Part shown: one piece after another, positions 1 to 4,959 of the stretch | Layout: each line of letters opens with the position of its first letter | Numbering within the stretch: the first letter of the stretch is position 1 | Source of the DNA: Thermoplasmatota archaeon | GTDB lineage: Archaea > Thermoplasmatota > Thermoplasmata > RBG-16-68-12 > JAJISG01 | Assembly (NCBI GenBank): GCA_022848785.1 | Contig: JAJISK010000052.1 | Span: 1 to 6,348, forward strand | Direction: 5' to 3' | DNA: 6,348 nt | Translations under genes and position numbers: made by a program | Notes under the pieces: model-generated | Told to the model about the DNA's origin: nothing | The model's input: the letters and a program-made list of their open reading frames with translations, nothing else | Database searches by the model: none

Positions 1-20
1 CCGTTATCAGGCCCGATAGC

Positions 21-40
21 CGGGGCTCCACGTTGCCCCG
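21..40. repeat. Inverted repeat 3' of the first GTPase gene
   Basis: CGGGGC (21-26) and GCCCCG (35-40) form a 6-bp stem with an 8-nt loop, just beyond the stop codon at 46-48. There is no T-run on the minus-strand 3' side within the window, so it is not a convincing archaeal terminator; it may simply stabilise the mRNA end or be chance in GC-rich DNA. Confidence 0.3.
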
Positions 41-45
41 CGGGC

Positions 46-582
46 TCACGCCAGTCGGGCCATTCCGCGTCCGATGGCCAAGAAGGCCTCACCCACGCCC
101 TCTCCGGTCTTCGCGCTGGTGATGAAGGCCTCGCAGTCGTGTCGCCGAGCAAACGCCTGGACCTCCTCCTCCGTGACGACGGCGTGCTCGGTCAGGTCGG
201 CCTTATTGGCGACGATGACGAGGGGGACCCGTCCCGCGATGCGATAGACGGCGGCGATCCATTCCTCCAAGTCCAACAGGCTGCCCGGACGCGTCAGGTC
301 GCAGACCGCAACGAGGCCGTTCGCCCCCTCGAAATAGGCCTCCCGCAGCAGCTCGCGGAAGCCCTTTTCTCCCATGATGTCCCAGAGCGTCATGATGACC
401 CTGGATTGGTCGACCTTCAGGTCCACCTTCTGTATCTTGGCCCCGATGGTGGCCATGTAGCGGCCCTGAAAGGTGTTGTGAACGAATCGGTTGACCAAGC
501 TGGTCTTCCCCACGGCGAACTCCCCGACGAAGCAGACCTTCAGCTTCAGGACATGTTCCTTGGGAGGGAGGAGGACCGGCAT
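46..582 (-). CDS. Ras-superfamily small GTPase, Glu at Gln61 position
   Basis: This 178-residue single-domain protein is predicted to bind and hydrolyse GTP as a cytoplasmic molecular switch; its partner and pathway cannot be read from the sequence. All five G boxes are visible: P-loop G20-x4-G25-K26-T27, switch I Thr45 in a TIG context, G3 D68-I-M-G71, G4 N126-K127-A-D129 and G5 T155-S-A-K158. The order and size match Rab/Ras-like proteins. The G3 box reads WDIMGEK instead of the usual WDTAGQE, and residue 72, equivalent to Ras Gln61, is Glu. The C-terminus ends MARLA with no Cys, so Ras/Rab-style prenylation is not expected, and there is no signal peptide or membrane segment. The start is the ATG 24 nt downstream of a TATA-like box, with no clear Shine-Dalgarno, consistent with a leaderless or very short-leader mRNA. 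It is a paralogue of the neighbouring gene at 661-1224 and probably a separate transcription unit. Family assignment is firm; biological role is unknown. Confidence 0.93.
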   Translation of the reverse strand: MPVLLPPKEHVLKLKVCFVGEFAVGKTSLVNRFVHNTFQGRYMATIGAKIQKVDLKVDQSRVIMTLWDIMGEKGFRELLREAYFEGANGLVAVCDLTRPGSLLDLEEWIAAVYRIAGRVPLVIVANKADLTEHAVVTEEEVQAFARRHDCEAFITSAKTGEGVGEAFLAIGRGMARLA

Positions 583-606
583 CCCAGCTGCGCTTGGGTT
601 CCCTAG

Positions 607-614
607 CAGATAAA
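607..614 (-). promoter_or_regulatory. TATA box of the GTPase gene at 46-582
   Basis: Read on the minus strand, the sequence is TTTATCTG, preceded by TTTGACT-like AT-rich bases only at its edge and set in GC-rich DNA. It ends 24 nt before the ATG at 582, so transcription should begin at or within a few bases of the start codon. It matches the neighbouring GTPase box TTTATATG at 7 of 8 positions. It indicates that this gene has its own promoter rather than depending on read-through from 661-1224. Confidence 0.6.
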
Positions 615-628
615 AGTCACCACGAGCC

Positions 629-633
629 TATCA
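629..633 (-). promoter_or_regulatory. TGATA element upstream of the TATA box
   Basis: TGATA on the minus strand lies exactly 14 nt upstream of the TATA box at 607-614, the same arrangement as at 1275-1279 for the other GTPase gene. It is embedded in a small inverted repeat, TCAC-N2-GTGA, at 631-640. It may be part of a shared activator or repressor site; this is inference from the spacing alone. Confidence 0.35.
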
Positions 634-660
634 CCTGTGATTTTAGATTCTGGGGATTCG

Positions 661-1224
661 TTAGGCCTTGACCGTGGCCGGGCGTTCGGCAAGGCGCTCC
701 GAGACGATTCGCTGGGCAAGGTTACGGAAGGCCTCCTCCACGTTGTCCCCCGTTTTCGCGCTGGTGAAGTGGTAGGGGGAGTCGTAGGCCTTGGAGAACT
801 GCTCCACCTCCTCCGTGGTAAGCTCCCGCTTCTTCTTGAGGTCCGCCTTGTTGGCGAAGATTTCGATGGGCACCCGACCGGTGACGCTGTAGACCCCTTC
901 GATCCAGTCGTCGAGGTCGTCGAGGGTGGCCTTCCGGGTGAGGTCACACCCCGCGATGATGCCCTTGGTGCCGTAAAAGTAGGCCTCCTTGAGGAGCTCG
1001 CGGAAACCCTTCTGTCCCATGATGTCCCAGACGGTCATGTCCACGGTGAACTGCCCGTGCTTCGGGACGTCGAGGGCAATCTCTTTCTTGGAGACCTTGG
1101 TCCCCAAGGTCTGAATGTACTTGTCGTCGAAGTCGTCGTGAACGAACCGGCGGATGAGGCTGGTCTTCCCCACGGCGGCCTCCCCTACGAGGCACACCTT
1201 CATCTTCATCCTCTTGCCCGGCAT
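661..1224 (-). CDS. Ras-superfamily small GTPase, canonical Gln retained
   Basis: This is a 187-residue small GTPase paralogous to the product of 46-582. G boxes: P-loop G14-x4-G19-K20-T21, Thr39 as probable switch I Mg-binding residue, G3 D67-I-M-G70 followed by Gln71 (Ras Gln61 position), G4 N125-K126-A-D128 and G5 T154-S-A-K157. Both proteins share a long stretch after G3 (GQ/EKGFRELL, then AYF and CDLTR), which looks like a subfamily signature. The reading frame stays open upstream to 1329, but a TATA box at 1253-1260 lies inside that extension, so the ATG at 1224 is the supported start; it also begins just before the P-loop strand, as expected. A purine-rich GGAGAGGGG stretch lies just upstream of the start. 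The C-terminal tail (ERLAERPATVKA) is charged and lacks a prenylation Cys. The gene is divergent from the ribosomal protein operon, sharing a 259-bp control region. No GAP, GEF or roadblock gene is seen in the window. Confidence 0.94.
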   Translation of the reverse strand: MPGKRMKMKVCLVGEAAVGKTSLIRRFVHDDFDDKYIQTLGTKVSKKEIALDVPKHGQFTVDMTVWDIMGQKGFRELLKEAYFYGTKGIIAGCDLTRKATLDDLDDWIEGVYSVTGRVPIEIFANKADLKKKRELTTEEVEQFSKAYDSPYHFTSAKTGDNVEEAFRNLAQRIVSERLAERPATVKA

Positions 1225-1252
1225 GACCCTCGCTCCCCTCTCCAAGGTTGCG

Positions 1253-1260
1253 CATATAAA
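1253..1260 (-). promoter_or_regulatory. TATA box of the GTPase gene at 661-1224
   Basis: TTTATATG on the minus strand is a close match to the archaeal TATA consensus TTTATATA. It lies 28 nt upstream of the ATG at 1224, predicting a leader of only a few bases. The purine-containing CGAACG just upstream could serve as the BRE. Its position rules out the longer reading frame that starts at 1329. Confidence 0.75.
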
Positions 1261-1274
1261 CGTTCGGCTAATGT

Positions 1275-1279
1275 TATCA
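1275..1279 (-). promoter_or_regulatory. TGATA element upstream of the TATA box
   Basis: TGATA on the minus strand lies exactly 14 nt upstream of the TATA box at 1253-1260. The surrounding 14 bases, TCGGTCCTGATAAC, recur with one mismatch at positions 3-16 at the left edge of the window in the same orientation. Function as a regulator site is inferred only from repetition and spacing. Confidence 0.35.
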
Positions 1280-1292
1280 GGACCGAAAACCG

Positions 1293-1304
1293 CCGGGCGC
1301 CCGG
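1293..1304. promoter_or_regulatory. Perfect 12-bp palindrome between divergent promoters
   Basis: CCGGGCGCCCGG is a perfect palindrome. Its axis lies at 1298.5, within about half a base of the midpoint between the two TATA boxes (1253-1260 and 1337/1338-1344/1345). Flanking CCGAA at 1283-1287 and TTCGG at 1306-1310 extend the dyad imperfectly. It could be a dimeric operator acting on both promoters; in GC-rich DNA a chance palindrome is also possible. Confidence 0.4.
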
Positions 1305-1337
1305 GTTCGGGGGTGCCACCTCCCCACACGCCAACGA

Positions 1338-1345
1338 TTAAATAG
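1338..1345 (+). promoter_or_regulatory. Probable TATA box of the ribosomal protein operon
   Basis: TTAAATAG, within GATTAAATAGA, is the only AT-rich block on the + strand upstream of L3. It predicts transcription starting near 1365-1370 and therefore a leader of about 115 nt before the L3 ATG, in contrast to the near-leaderless GTPase promoters. The match to the TATA consensus is moderate. Confidence 0.55.
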
Positions 1346-1450
1346 ACCCCACTCGTGAAACGGGGGCGAGCCGGGTCAGACGCCCTGGGAAAGGGAACGC
1401 CCCAACACCGTGGCCCGAGGGTTCTGGATCGCGAGAAGCGTCACGACTCG

Positions 1451-1472
1451 GCGGGGGAGTCCCTCCCCTCGC
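1451..1472 (+). promoter_or_regulatory. GC-rich hairpin in the L3 leader
   Basis: Bases 1454-1459 (GGGGAG) pair with 1463-1468 (CTCCCC) across a 3-nt loop. The lower stem 1451-1453 (GCG) pairs with 1470-1472 (CGC), leaving base 1469 bulged. The stem ends 3 nt before the GAGGA ribosome binding site of L3 at 1476-1480, so it could affect initiation or be a binding site for an autoregulating ribosomal protein. The structure is visible; the role is inference. Confidence 0.4.
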
Positions 1473-1483
1473 GCAGAGGAAGC

Positions 1484-2482
1484 ATGCCGAAAGTCCACCG
1501 GCCCCGCCGCGGATCCATGGCCTATTCGCCGCGGAAACGGGCCCGCAGAGAGGTCCCCCATTTCGGCTCATGGCCCGAAGTTAGCGGGAGCCCTCGCATC
1601 CAATCCTTCGCCGGCTACAAGGCCGGCATGACCCATGTCCTCCTCGTCGACTTCAATCCCAACAGCCCCTCGAGCGGCCAGGAGATTCAGGTCCCCGTGA
1701 CCGTCGTGGAGACACCACCGATGAAGGTCGGGGCGGTCCGCTTCTACGAGAACGGTCCTTCGGGGCTGCAGGCTCGCGGCGAGGTGTGGAGCTCCGATCT
1801 CGATCGCGAACTCGGCCGCCGCCGGCCGGTGGGGAAGGGGAAGAGGACCGCCCACTGGGATCGCTTCGACCCCGAGTCCCTCGACGAGGTTCGGGTTCTC
1901 ATGCACACCCAACCGCGCCTGGTGCCGGGCGTTCCGAAGAAGGCTCCCGACGTCATGGAGACCCAGGTCGGAGGGGGGACGGTAGCCGAGCGCCTCGCGT
2001 ACGCCCGGGAGCAACTGGGAAAGGAGGTGACCGTCCACGACTTCGCGGAGGAAGGACGGCTCGTGGACGTGGCGGCGGTCACCAAAGCGAAGGGGTTCCA
2101 GGGGGCCGTCCAGCGCTGGGGCATCAAGATCCTAAGTCACAAGGACAGCAAGATCCGGCGTCGGGTCGGGACCCTGGGAACCTTCTCGCCGGGCTACACC
2201 CGTCCCACCGTCCCCCAGGCAGGACAGATGGGGTACCACCAGCGAACGGAGTACAACAAGCTCGTTCTGAAGATCGGAGACGACCCCGCGGAGATCAATC
2301 CCGACGGGGGTTTCCTCCGGTACGGGGAGATCCGGAACACCTTCCTTCTCGTGAAAGGCTCCGTTCCCGGACCGACCAAGCGTCTCGTGCGCCTGCGGGA
2401 CCCCATGCGGGCCCGCAAGCCGAAGATCGTCGAAGAGCCCGAGTTTGCGTACGTCTCTCTCACGTCGAAACAGGGGGCCTAG
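1484..2482 (+). CDS. rpl3: Large ribosomal subunit protein uL3 (L3)
   Basis: L3 is a 332-residue 50S protein that binds 23S rRNA early in assembly and sends a central extension to the peptidyl-transferase centre. The N-terminus MPKVHRPRRGS is the classic archaeal/eukaryotic L3 start, which fixes the ATG at 1484 although the frame is open back to a GTG at 1355; that GTG lies upstream of the expected transcription start. A GAGGA ribosome binding site lies at 1476-1480. Other landmarks are VDVAAVTKAKGFQG at residues 194-207 (the middle Ala replaces the usual Gly of TKGKGFQG) and AGQMGYHQRTEYNK from residue 246. Phe234 (GTFSP) occupies the place of the Trp found in archaeal and eukaryotic GPW/GAW motifs at the tip of the central extension. 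It is the first gene of the operon; L4 begins one base after its TAG stop. Length is normal for archaeal L3. Confidence 0.97.
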   Translation: MPKVHRPRRGSMAYSPRKRARREVPHFGSWPEVSGSPRIQSFAGYKAGMTHVLLVDFNPNSPSSGQEIQVPVTVVETPPMKVGAVRFYENGPSGLQARGEVWSSDLDRELGRRRPVGKGKRTAHWDRFDPESLDEVRVLMHTQPRLVPGVPKKAPDVMETQVGGGTVAERLAYAREQLGKEVTVHDFAEEGRLVDVAAVTKAKGFQGAVQRWGIKILSHKDSKIRRRVGTLGTFSPGYTRPTVPQAGQMGYHQRTEYNKLVLKIGDDPAEINPDGGFLRYGEIRNTFLLVKGSVPGPTKRLVRLRDPMRARKPKIVEEPEFAYVSLTSKQGA

Positions 2483-2483
2483 C

Positions 2484-3479
2484 GTGGCGAAGAAGGCCAG
2501 CGACGAGGAGGGCGCCCGCCCCGACATCGAGCCGAAGGATGTGCGGCGTGCCCGCAAGGCCCGGCTCCAGGAGTGGGCAGAGGCCTTGGATCTGGACGCC
2601 TCCGGCACGGTTCCCGAGCTGCGAGAGCGTATCCTCGAGGCGTTGAAGGGGGAGGAGTACCTCGTCCTCGAAGAGGAGGGAGAGGAGAAGCCCACCCGAC
2701 GCCCGAAGCTAGGGGGGGGACAGGTATACCTCTACTCCGTGAAGGGCAAGCCGATGAAAGCGGTCGACTTGCCACCCGTCTTTGGGCACGAGGTGCGACC
2801 GGACGCGATTCGGCGTGCGGTGAGCGCGTTCCAGGCCAACCGTCGGCAGCCTTACGGACCGGCGCCTAGGGCCGGCCTCCGCCACGCCGTGGAGGGGTGG
2901 GGCAAGGGGCGGGGCGTGTCGCGCGTTCCCCGCTTGAAGGGACGCGGCGGTCGAGGAGCGCAGTCCCCGGGCACCGTCGGCGGACGGCGCGCCCACCCCC
3001 CCCGTCCGGATCGAGACTGGAAGAAGAAACTGAACAAGAAGGAGCGACGCCTTGCCCGAGCATCCGCTCTCGCCGCCACGGCAGATCCCGCCTGGGTACG
3101 GCGGAGGGGGCACCTCTTCCCGGAGGATCTCTCGCTCCCCATCATCCTTGAGGAGAAGGTGGAAGAGCTCACCGACACCGCGCAGGCCCTGGAGCTATTC
3201 CAACGGCTCGGGGTCGACGAGGACCTGGCCCGGGCGTCCGGACGCAAGGTCCGGGCGGGGCGGGGGACCATGCGGGGGCGGCGTTATCGCAGGCCGAAGG
3301 GGCCGTTGGTCGTGCTTACGCGAGAGGCCGTGGGCCGCCGCGCCTTCGCCAACCTCCCGGGCGTGGAAATCCAGGAACCGCAGGGGATCAACGCGGAAGT
3401 CCTCGCCCCCGGCGGCATGCCGGGGAGGCTCACCCTCTTCAGCAAGAATGCCCTTGATGAACTCGGAGACTGGCCATGA
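2484..3479 (+). CDS. rpl4: Large ribosomal subunit protein uL4 (L4) with N-terminal SAP-like extension
   Basis: L4 binds 23S rRNA and its long basic loop lines the exit tunnel. The L4 core runs from about residue 80 (QVYLYSVKGKP) to the end. It includes the Arg/Gly-rich tunnel loop with GWGKGRGVSRVPR and the GGRRAHPP block, followed by the WKKKLNKKERRLA helix. At 331 residues it is about 80 longer than usual archaeal L4. The extra N-terminus has a basic helix (residues 18-33), then LDLDASGTVPELRERI (35-50), which fits the SAP helix-extended-helix pattern, then an acidic linker (57-68). The GTG at 2484, one base after the L3 stop and preceded by AGGGGG at 2472-2477, is the best start. No start codon lies in frame close to the first core strand that would preserve the whole L4 fold, so the extension must be translated. 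It overlaps L23 by ATGA. The SAP call is by pattern only. Confidence 0.96.
   Translation: MAKKASDEEGARPDIEPKDVRRARKARLQEWAEALDLDASGTVPELRERILEALKGEEYLVLEEEGEEKPTRRPKLGGGQVYLYSVKGKPMKAVDLPPVFGHEVRPDAIRRAVSAFQANRRQPYGPAPRAGLRHAVEGWGKGRGVSRVPRLKGRGGRGAQSPGTVGGRRAHPPRPDRDWKKKLNKKERRLARASALAATADPAWVRRRGHLFPEDLSLPIILEEKVEELTDTAQALELFQRLGVDEDLARASGRKVRAGRGTMRGRRYRRPKGPLVVLTREAVGRRAFANLPGVEIQEPQGINAEVLAPGGMPGRLTLFSKNALDELGDWP
2535..2648 (+). other. SAP-like domain coding segment at the N-terminus of L4
   Basis: These bases encode L4 residues 18-55. The segment has a first helix rich in Arg/Lys/Ala containing L28, W31, A34 and L35, an extended turn L37-x2-S40-G41-T42, and a second helix with E45-L46-R47-x-R49-I50-L51. 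SAP motifs are roughly 35-residue helix-extended-helix nucleic-acid-binding units with a GL-x3-G-x-K-x2-L-x2-R pattern. Here the first Gly is Asp36 and the Lys is Val43, while the Gly, both Leu positions and the Arg match. It could be an independent nucleic-acid-binding module or a divergent helical pair without that function. Confidence 0.6.
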
Positions 3480-3763
3480 TCGAAGACCCCCACGGCGTGT
3501 TGCTCTATCCCATCGTGACGGAGAAGTCCCTCAACTACCTCTCCGGCACGGCGTCCCAGGACTTCAAGGATGGCAACCGGCTGGAATTCGTGGTACGGCG
3601 AGACGCCACGAAGACGGAGATTCGGCAGGCCTTTGAGTCCCTCTTTGAGGCCAAAGTAGAAAAGGTGAATACCCATACGAAGAAAGACGGAAAACATGCC
3701 ATTATCAAGCTGCAAGCCGCCTCCTCGGCAGAGGAGATCGGCATGCGGATAGGCGTGTTTTGA
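3476..3763 (+). CDS. rpl23: Large ribosomal subunit protein uL23 (L23)
   Basis: L23 is a 95-residue 50S protein that sits at the exit of the polypeptide tunnel, where it forms part of the docking site for signal recognition particle and other nascent-chain factors. Family landmarks are YPIVTEKS near residue 11, the RLEFVVRRDATKTEIRQAFE block in the middle (a strand followed by a helix), VEKVNTH and the terminal IGMRIGVF. The length is close to other archaeal L23 proteins and it lacks the long basic N-terminal extension of eukaryotic L23a. The ATG overlaps the L4 stop (ATGA), with GGAG at 3465-3468 as ribosome binding site, so translation is probably coupled to L4. L2 follows after 9 bp. Confidence 0.96.
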   Translation: MIEDPHGVLLYPIVTEKSLNYLSGTASQDFKDGNRLEFVVRRDATKTEIRQAFESLFEAKVEKVNTHTKKDGKHAIIKLQAASSAEEIGMRIGVF

Positions 3764-3772
3764 AGGTGTTTC

Positions 3773-4486
3773 ATGGGAAAGAAGATCATCGCTCAGCGCA
3801 GAGGGCGCGGATCGCCTACGTTCCGATCCCCCAGCCATCGGCATGCCGGTGCCGTTTCGTTGCCCTCACTGCGAGAAGGCTCGGGCCTCGTGACCAAGAT
3901 CCTCCACGCCCCCGGGCGAAGCGCTCCCTTGGCCCGTGTTCGATTCAAGGAGGGCGAGTTTCTTCTTCTCGCGCCCGAAGGGCTCGCCGAGGGTCAGGAA
4001 GTACTCGTGGGTGCGGGCGAGATCGAGCGGGGGCATATCGTGGAGATTGGCGGCCTCCCTGAGGGCACCCTCGTCTGCAACATCGAGCTCAAGCCCGGAG
4101 ATGGCGGGAAACTCTGTCGCGCCGCGGGTACCGCAGCCGCCGTCGTCTCTCGCGGCACCCAGACCGTGATTCAGCTTCCTTCGGGGGAGTTCAAGGATCT
4201 CGACCCCGCATGCCGAGCCCAGGTCGGCGTGGTAGCCGGGTCCGGCCAGCGAGAGAAGCCCTTCGCGAAGGCGGGGAAGAAGGTGAATGCGTTCCGGAGC
4301 ACGGCCAAAGCGGCCTTCAAGGTCCGAGGCGTGGCCATGAATGCCGTCGCGCACCCCCATGGTGGCGGGAGCCATCAGCACGTGGGGAGGCCGAGCACGG
4401 TCTCGCGGAACGCGCCCCCCGGGCGGAAGGTCGGTCGCCTCTCTCCGCAGAAGCGGAAGAAGAAGGCGAGAGGAAGGAGGGTATAG
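3773..4486 (+). CDS. rpl2: Large ribosomal subunit protein uL2 (L2)
   Basis: L2 is a 237-residue 50S protein needed for subunit association and for peptidyl-transferase centre integrity. It begins MGKKIIAQRRGRGSPTFRSP, the archaeal/eukaryotic form of the N-terminus. The middle part is the OB/SH3-like RNA-binding region, with KILHAPGR, VCNIELKPGDGG and RAAGTAA landmarks. The C-terminal part contains the invariant MNAVAHPHGGG loop, in which His194 corresponds to E. coli His229, followed by HQHVGRPSTV and RNAPPGRKVG. A basic tail ends KKKARGRRV. Length is normal. The ATG at 3773 lies 9 bp after the L23 stop, with AAGGTG at 3762-3767 as ribosome binding site. The S19 ribosome binding site lies inside the L2 3' end. 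Confidence 0.97.
   Translation: MGKKIIAQRRGRGSPTFRSPSHRHAGAVSLPSLREGSGLVTKILHAPGRSAPLARVRFKEGEFLLLAPEGLAEGQEVLVGAGEIERGHIVEIGGLPEGTLVCNIELKPGDGGKLCRAAGTAAAVVSRGTQTVIQLPSGEFKDLDPACRAQVGVVAGSGQREKPFAKAGKKVNAFRSTAKAAFKVRGVAMNAVAHPHGGGSHQHVGRPSTVSRNAPPGRKVGRLSPQKRKKKARGRRV
4476..4480 (+). promoter_or_regulatory. Ribosome binding site of S19
   Basis: GGAGG sits 8 nt before the ATG at 4489, inside the last codons of L2. It decides the S19 start: the frame stays open a further 279 bases upstream through L2, but only this ATG has a matched ribosome binding site. Confidence 0.8.
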
Positions 4487-4488
4487 CC

Positions 4489-4950
4489 ATGCCGAAGCGT
4501 GGAAGCGGATCCGCCAAGGCGGCTCGACGGAGGGCGCGCAAGCGCGCGGGAGCGGCCGACGCGCGACGGAAGCGGGAGTTCACGTACCGTGGGCACAGCC
4601 TAGAGGAGCTGCAGGCCATGAGCCTGAGGGAGTTGCTTCCCCTTCTCCCGGCCCGGGTCCGCCGGACCTACGGCCGGGAGCTGTCCGCGGAGCATCAGGT
4701 CGTCGTGCGAAAGCTGCAGGACGGGGACGGCGAGCTGGTCCGCACGCACCGCCGGGACATTCCCATTCTCCCCGCCTTCGTTGGACGCAAAGTGGCAGTT
4801 CACAACGGGAAGGAGTTCGTTTCCTTCGAAATTCGAGCCCAGATGATTGGACACTACCTCGGAGAGTTCGCGATGACGCGGAAGCCGGTGAAGCACTCGG
4901 GCCCCGGCGTCGGCGCGACGCGTTCCTCCAAGTTCCTCCCGCTGAAATAG
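4489..4950 (+). CDS. rps19: Small ribosomal subunit protein uS19 (S19)
   Basis: S19 is a 153-residue protein of the 30S head that binds 16S rRNA near the A-site tRNA together with S13. The conserved region starts at EFTYRGHSLEELQAMSL (residues 30-46), continues with LLPARVRR, and includes RTHRRDIPILP, the VHNGKEFV strand, the MIGHYLGEFAMTRKPVKHSGPGVGATRSSKF segment and a short C-terminus LPLK. Residues 3-29 form an Arg/Lys/Ala-rich arm absent from the shortest archaeal homologues; it is probably disordered until bound to rRNA. The start is set by the GGAGG at 4476-4480; two bases separate it from the L2 stop. The L22 start lies 9 bp after the S19 stop. Confidence 0.96.
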   Translation: MPKRGSGSAKAARRRARKRAGAADARRKREFTYRGHSLEELQAMSLRELLPLLPARVRRTYGRELSAEHQVVVRKLQDGDGELVRTHRRDIPILPAFVGRKVAVHNGKEFVSFEIRAQMIGHYLGEFAMTRKPVKHSGPGVGATRSSKFLPLK

Positions 4951-4959
4951 GGGTGAGCG

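Noticed and set aside
21..40. Hairpin as a transcription terminator for the GTPase gene
   Set aside because: No T-run follows on the minus strand inside the window, and archaeal termination depends mainly on T-rich tracts.
1225..1329. Longer start for the second GTPase at 1329
   Set aside because: A good TATA box lies within this extension at 1253-1260, and the added residues resemble nothing in small GTPases.
637..1341. Open frame of about 234 codons on the + strand opposite the second GTPase gene
   Set aside because: It is antisense to a gene with all five G boxes, crosses the divergent promoter region, and its translation looks like the complement of GTPase codons with no recognisable domain.
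1355..1483. N-terminal extension of L3 from the GTG at 1355
   Set aside because: The GTG lies only about 10 bases after the TATA box, upstream of the expected transcription start, and MPKVHRPRRGS at 1484 is the conserved L3 N-terminus.
1786..2646. Second + strand frame of about 286 codons overlapping L3 and L4
   Set aside because: Its product is Arg/Pro/Gly-rich without motifs, and it runs through two conserved genes in another frame.
2996..3003. Run of C bases within L4 that might mark a frameshift
   Set aside because: The frame continues on both sides through conserved L4 sequence (GGRRAHPP then WKKKLNKKERR), so no frame change is needed.
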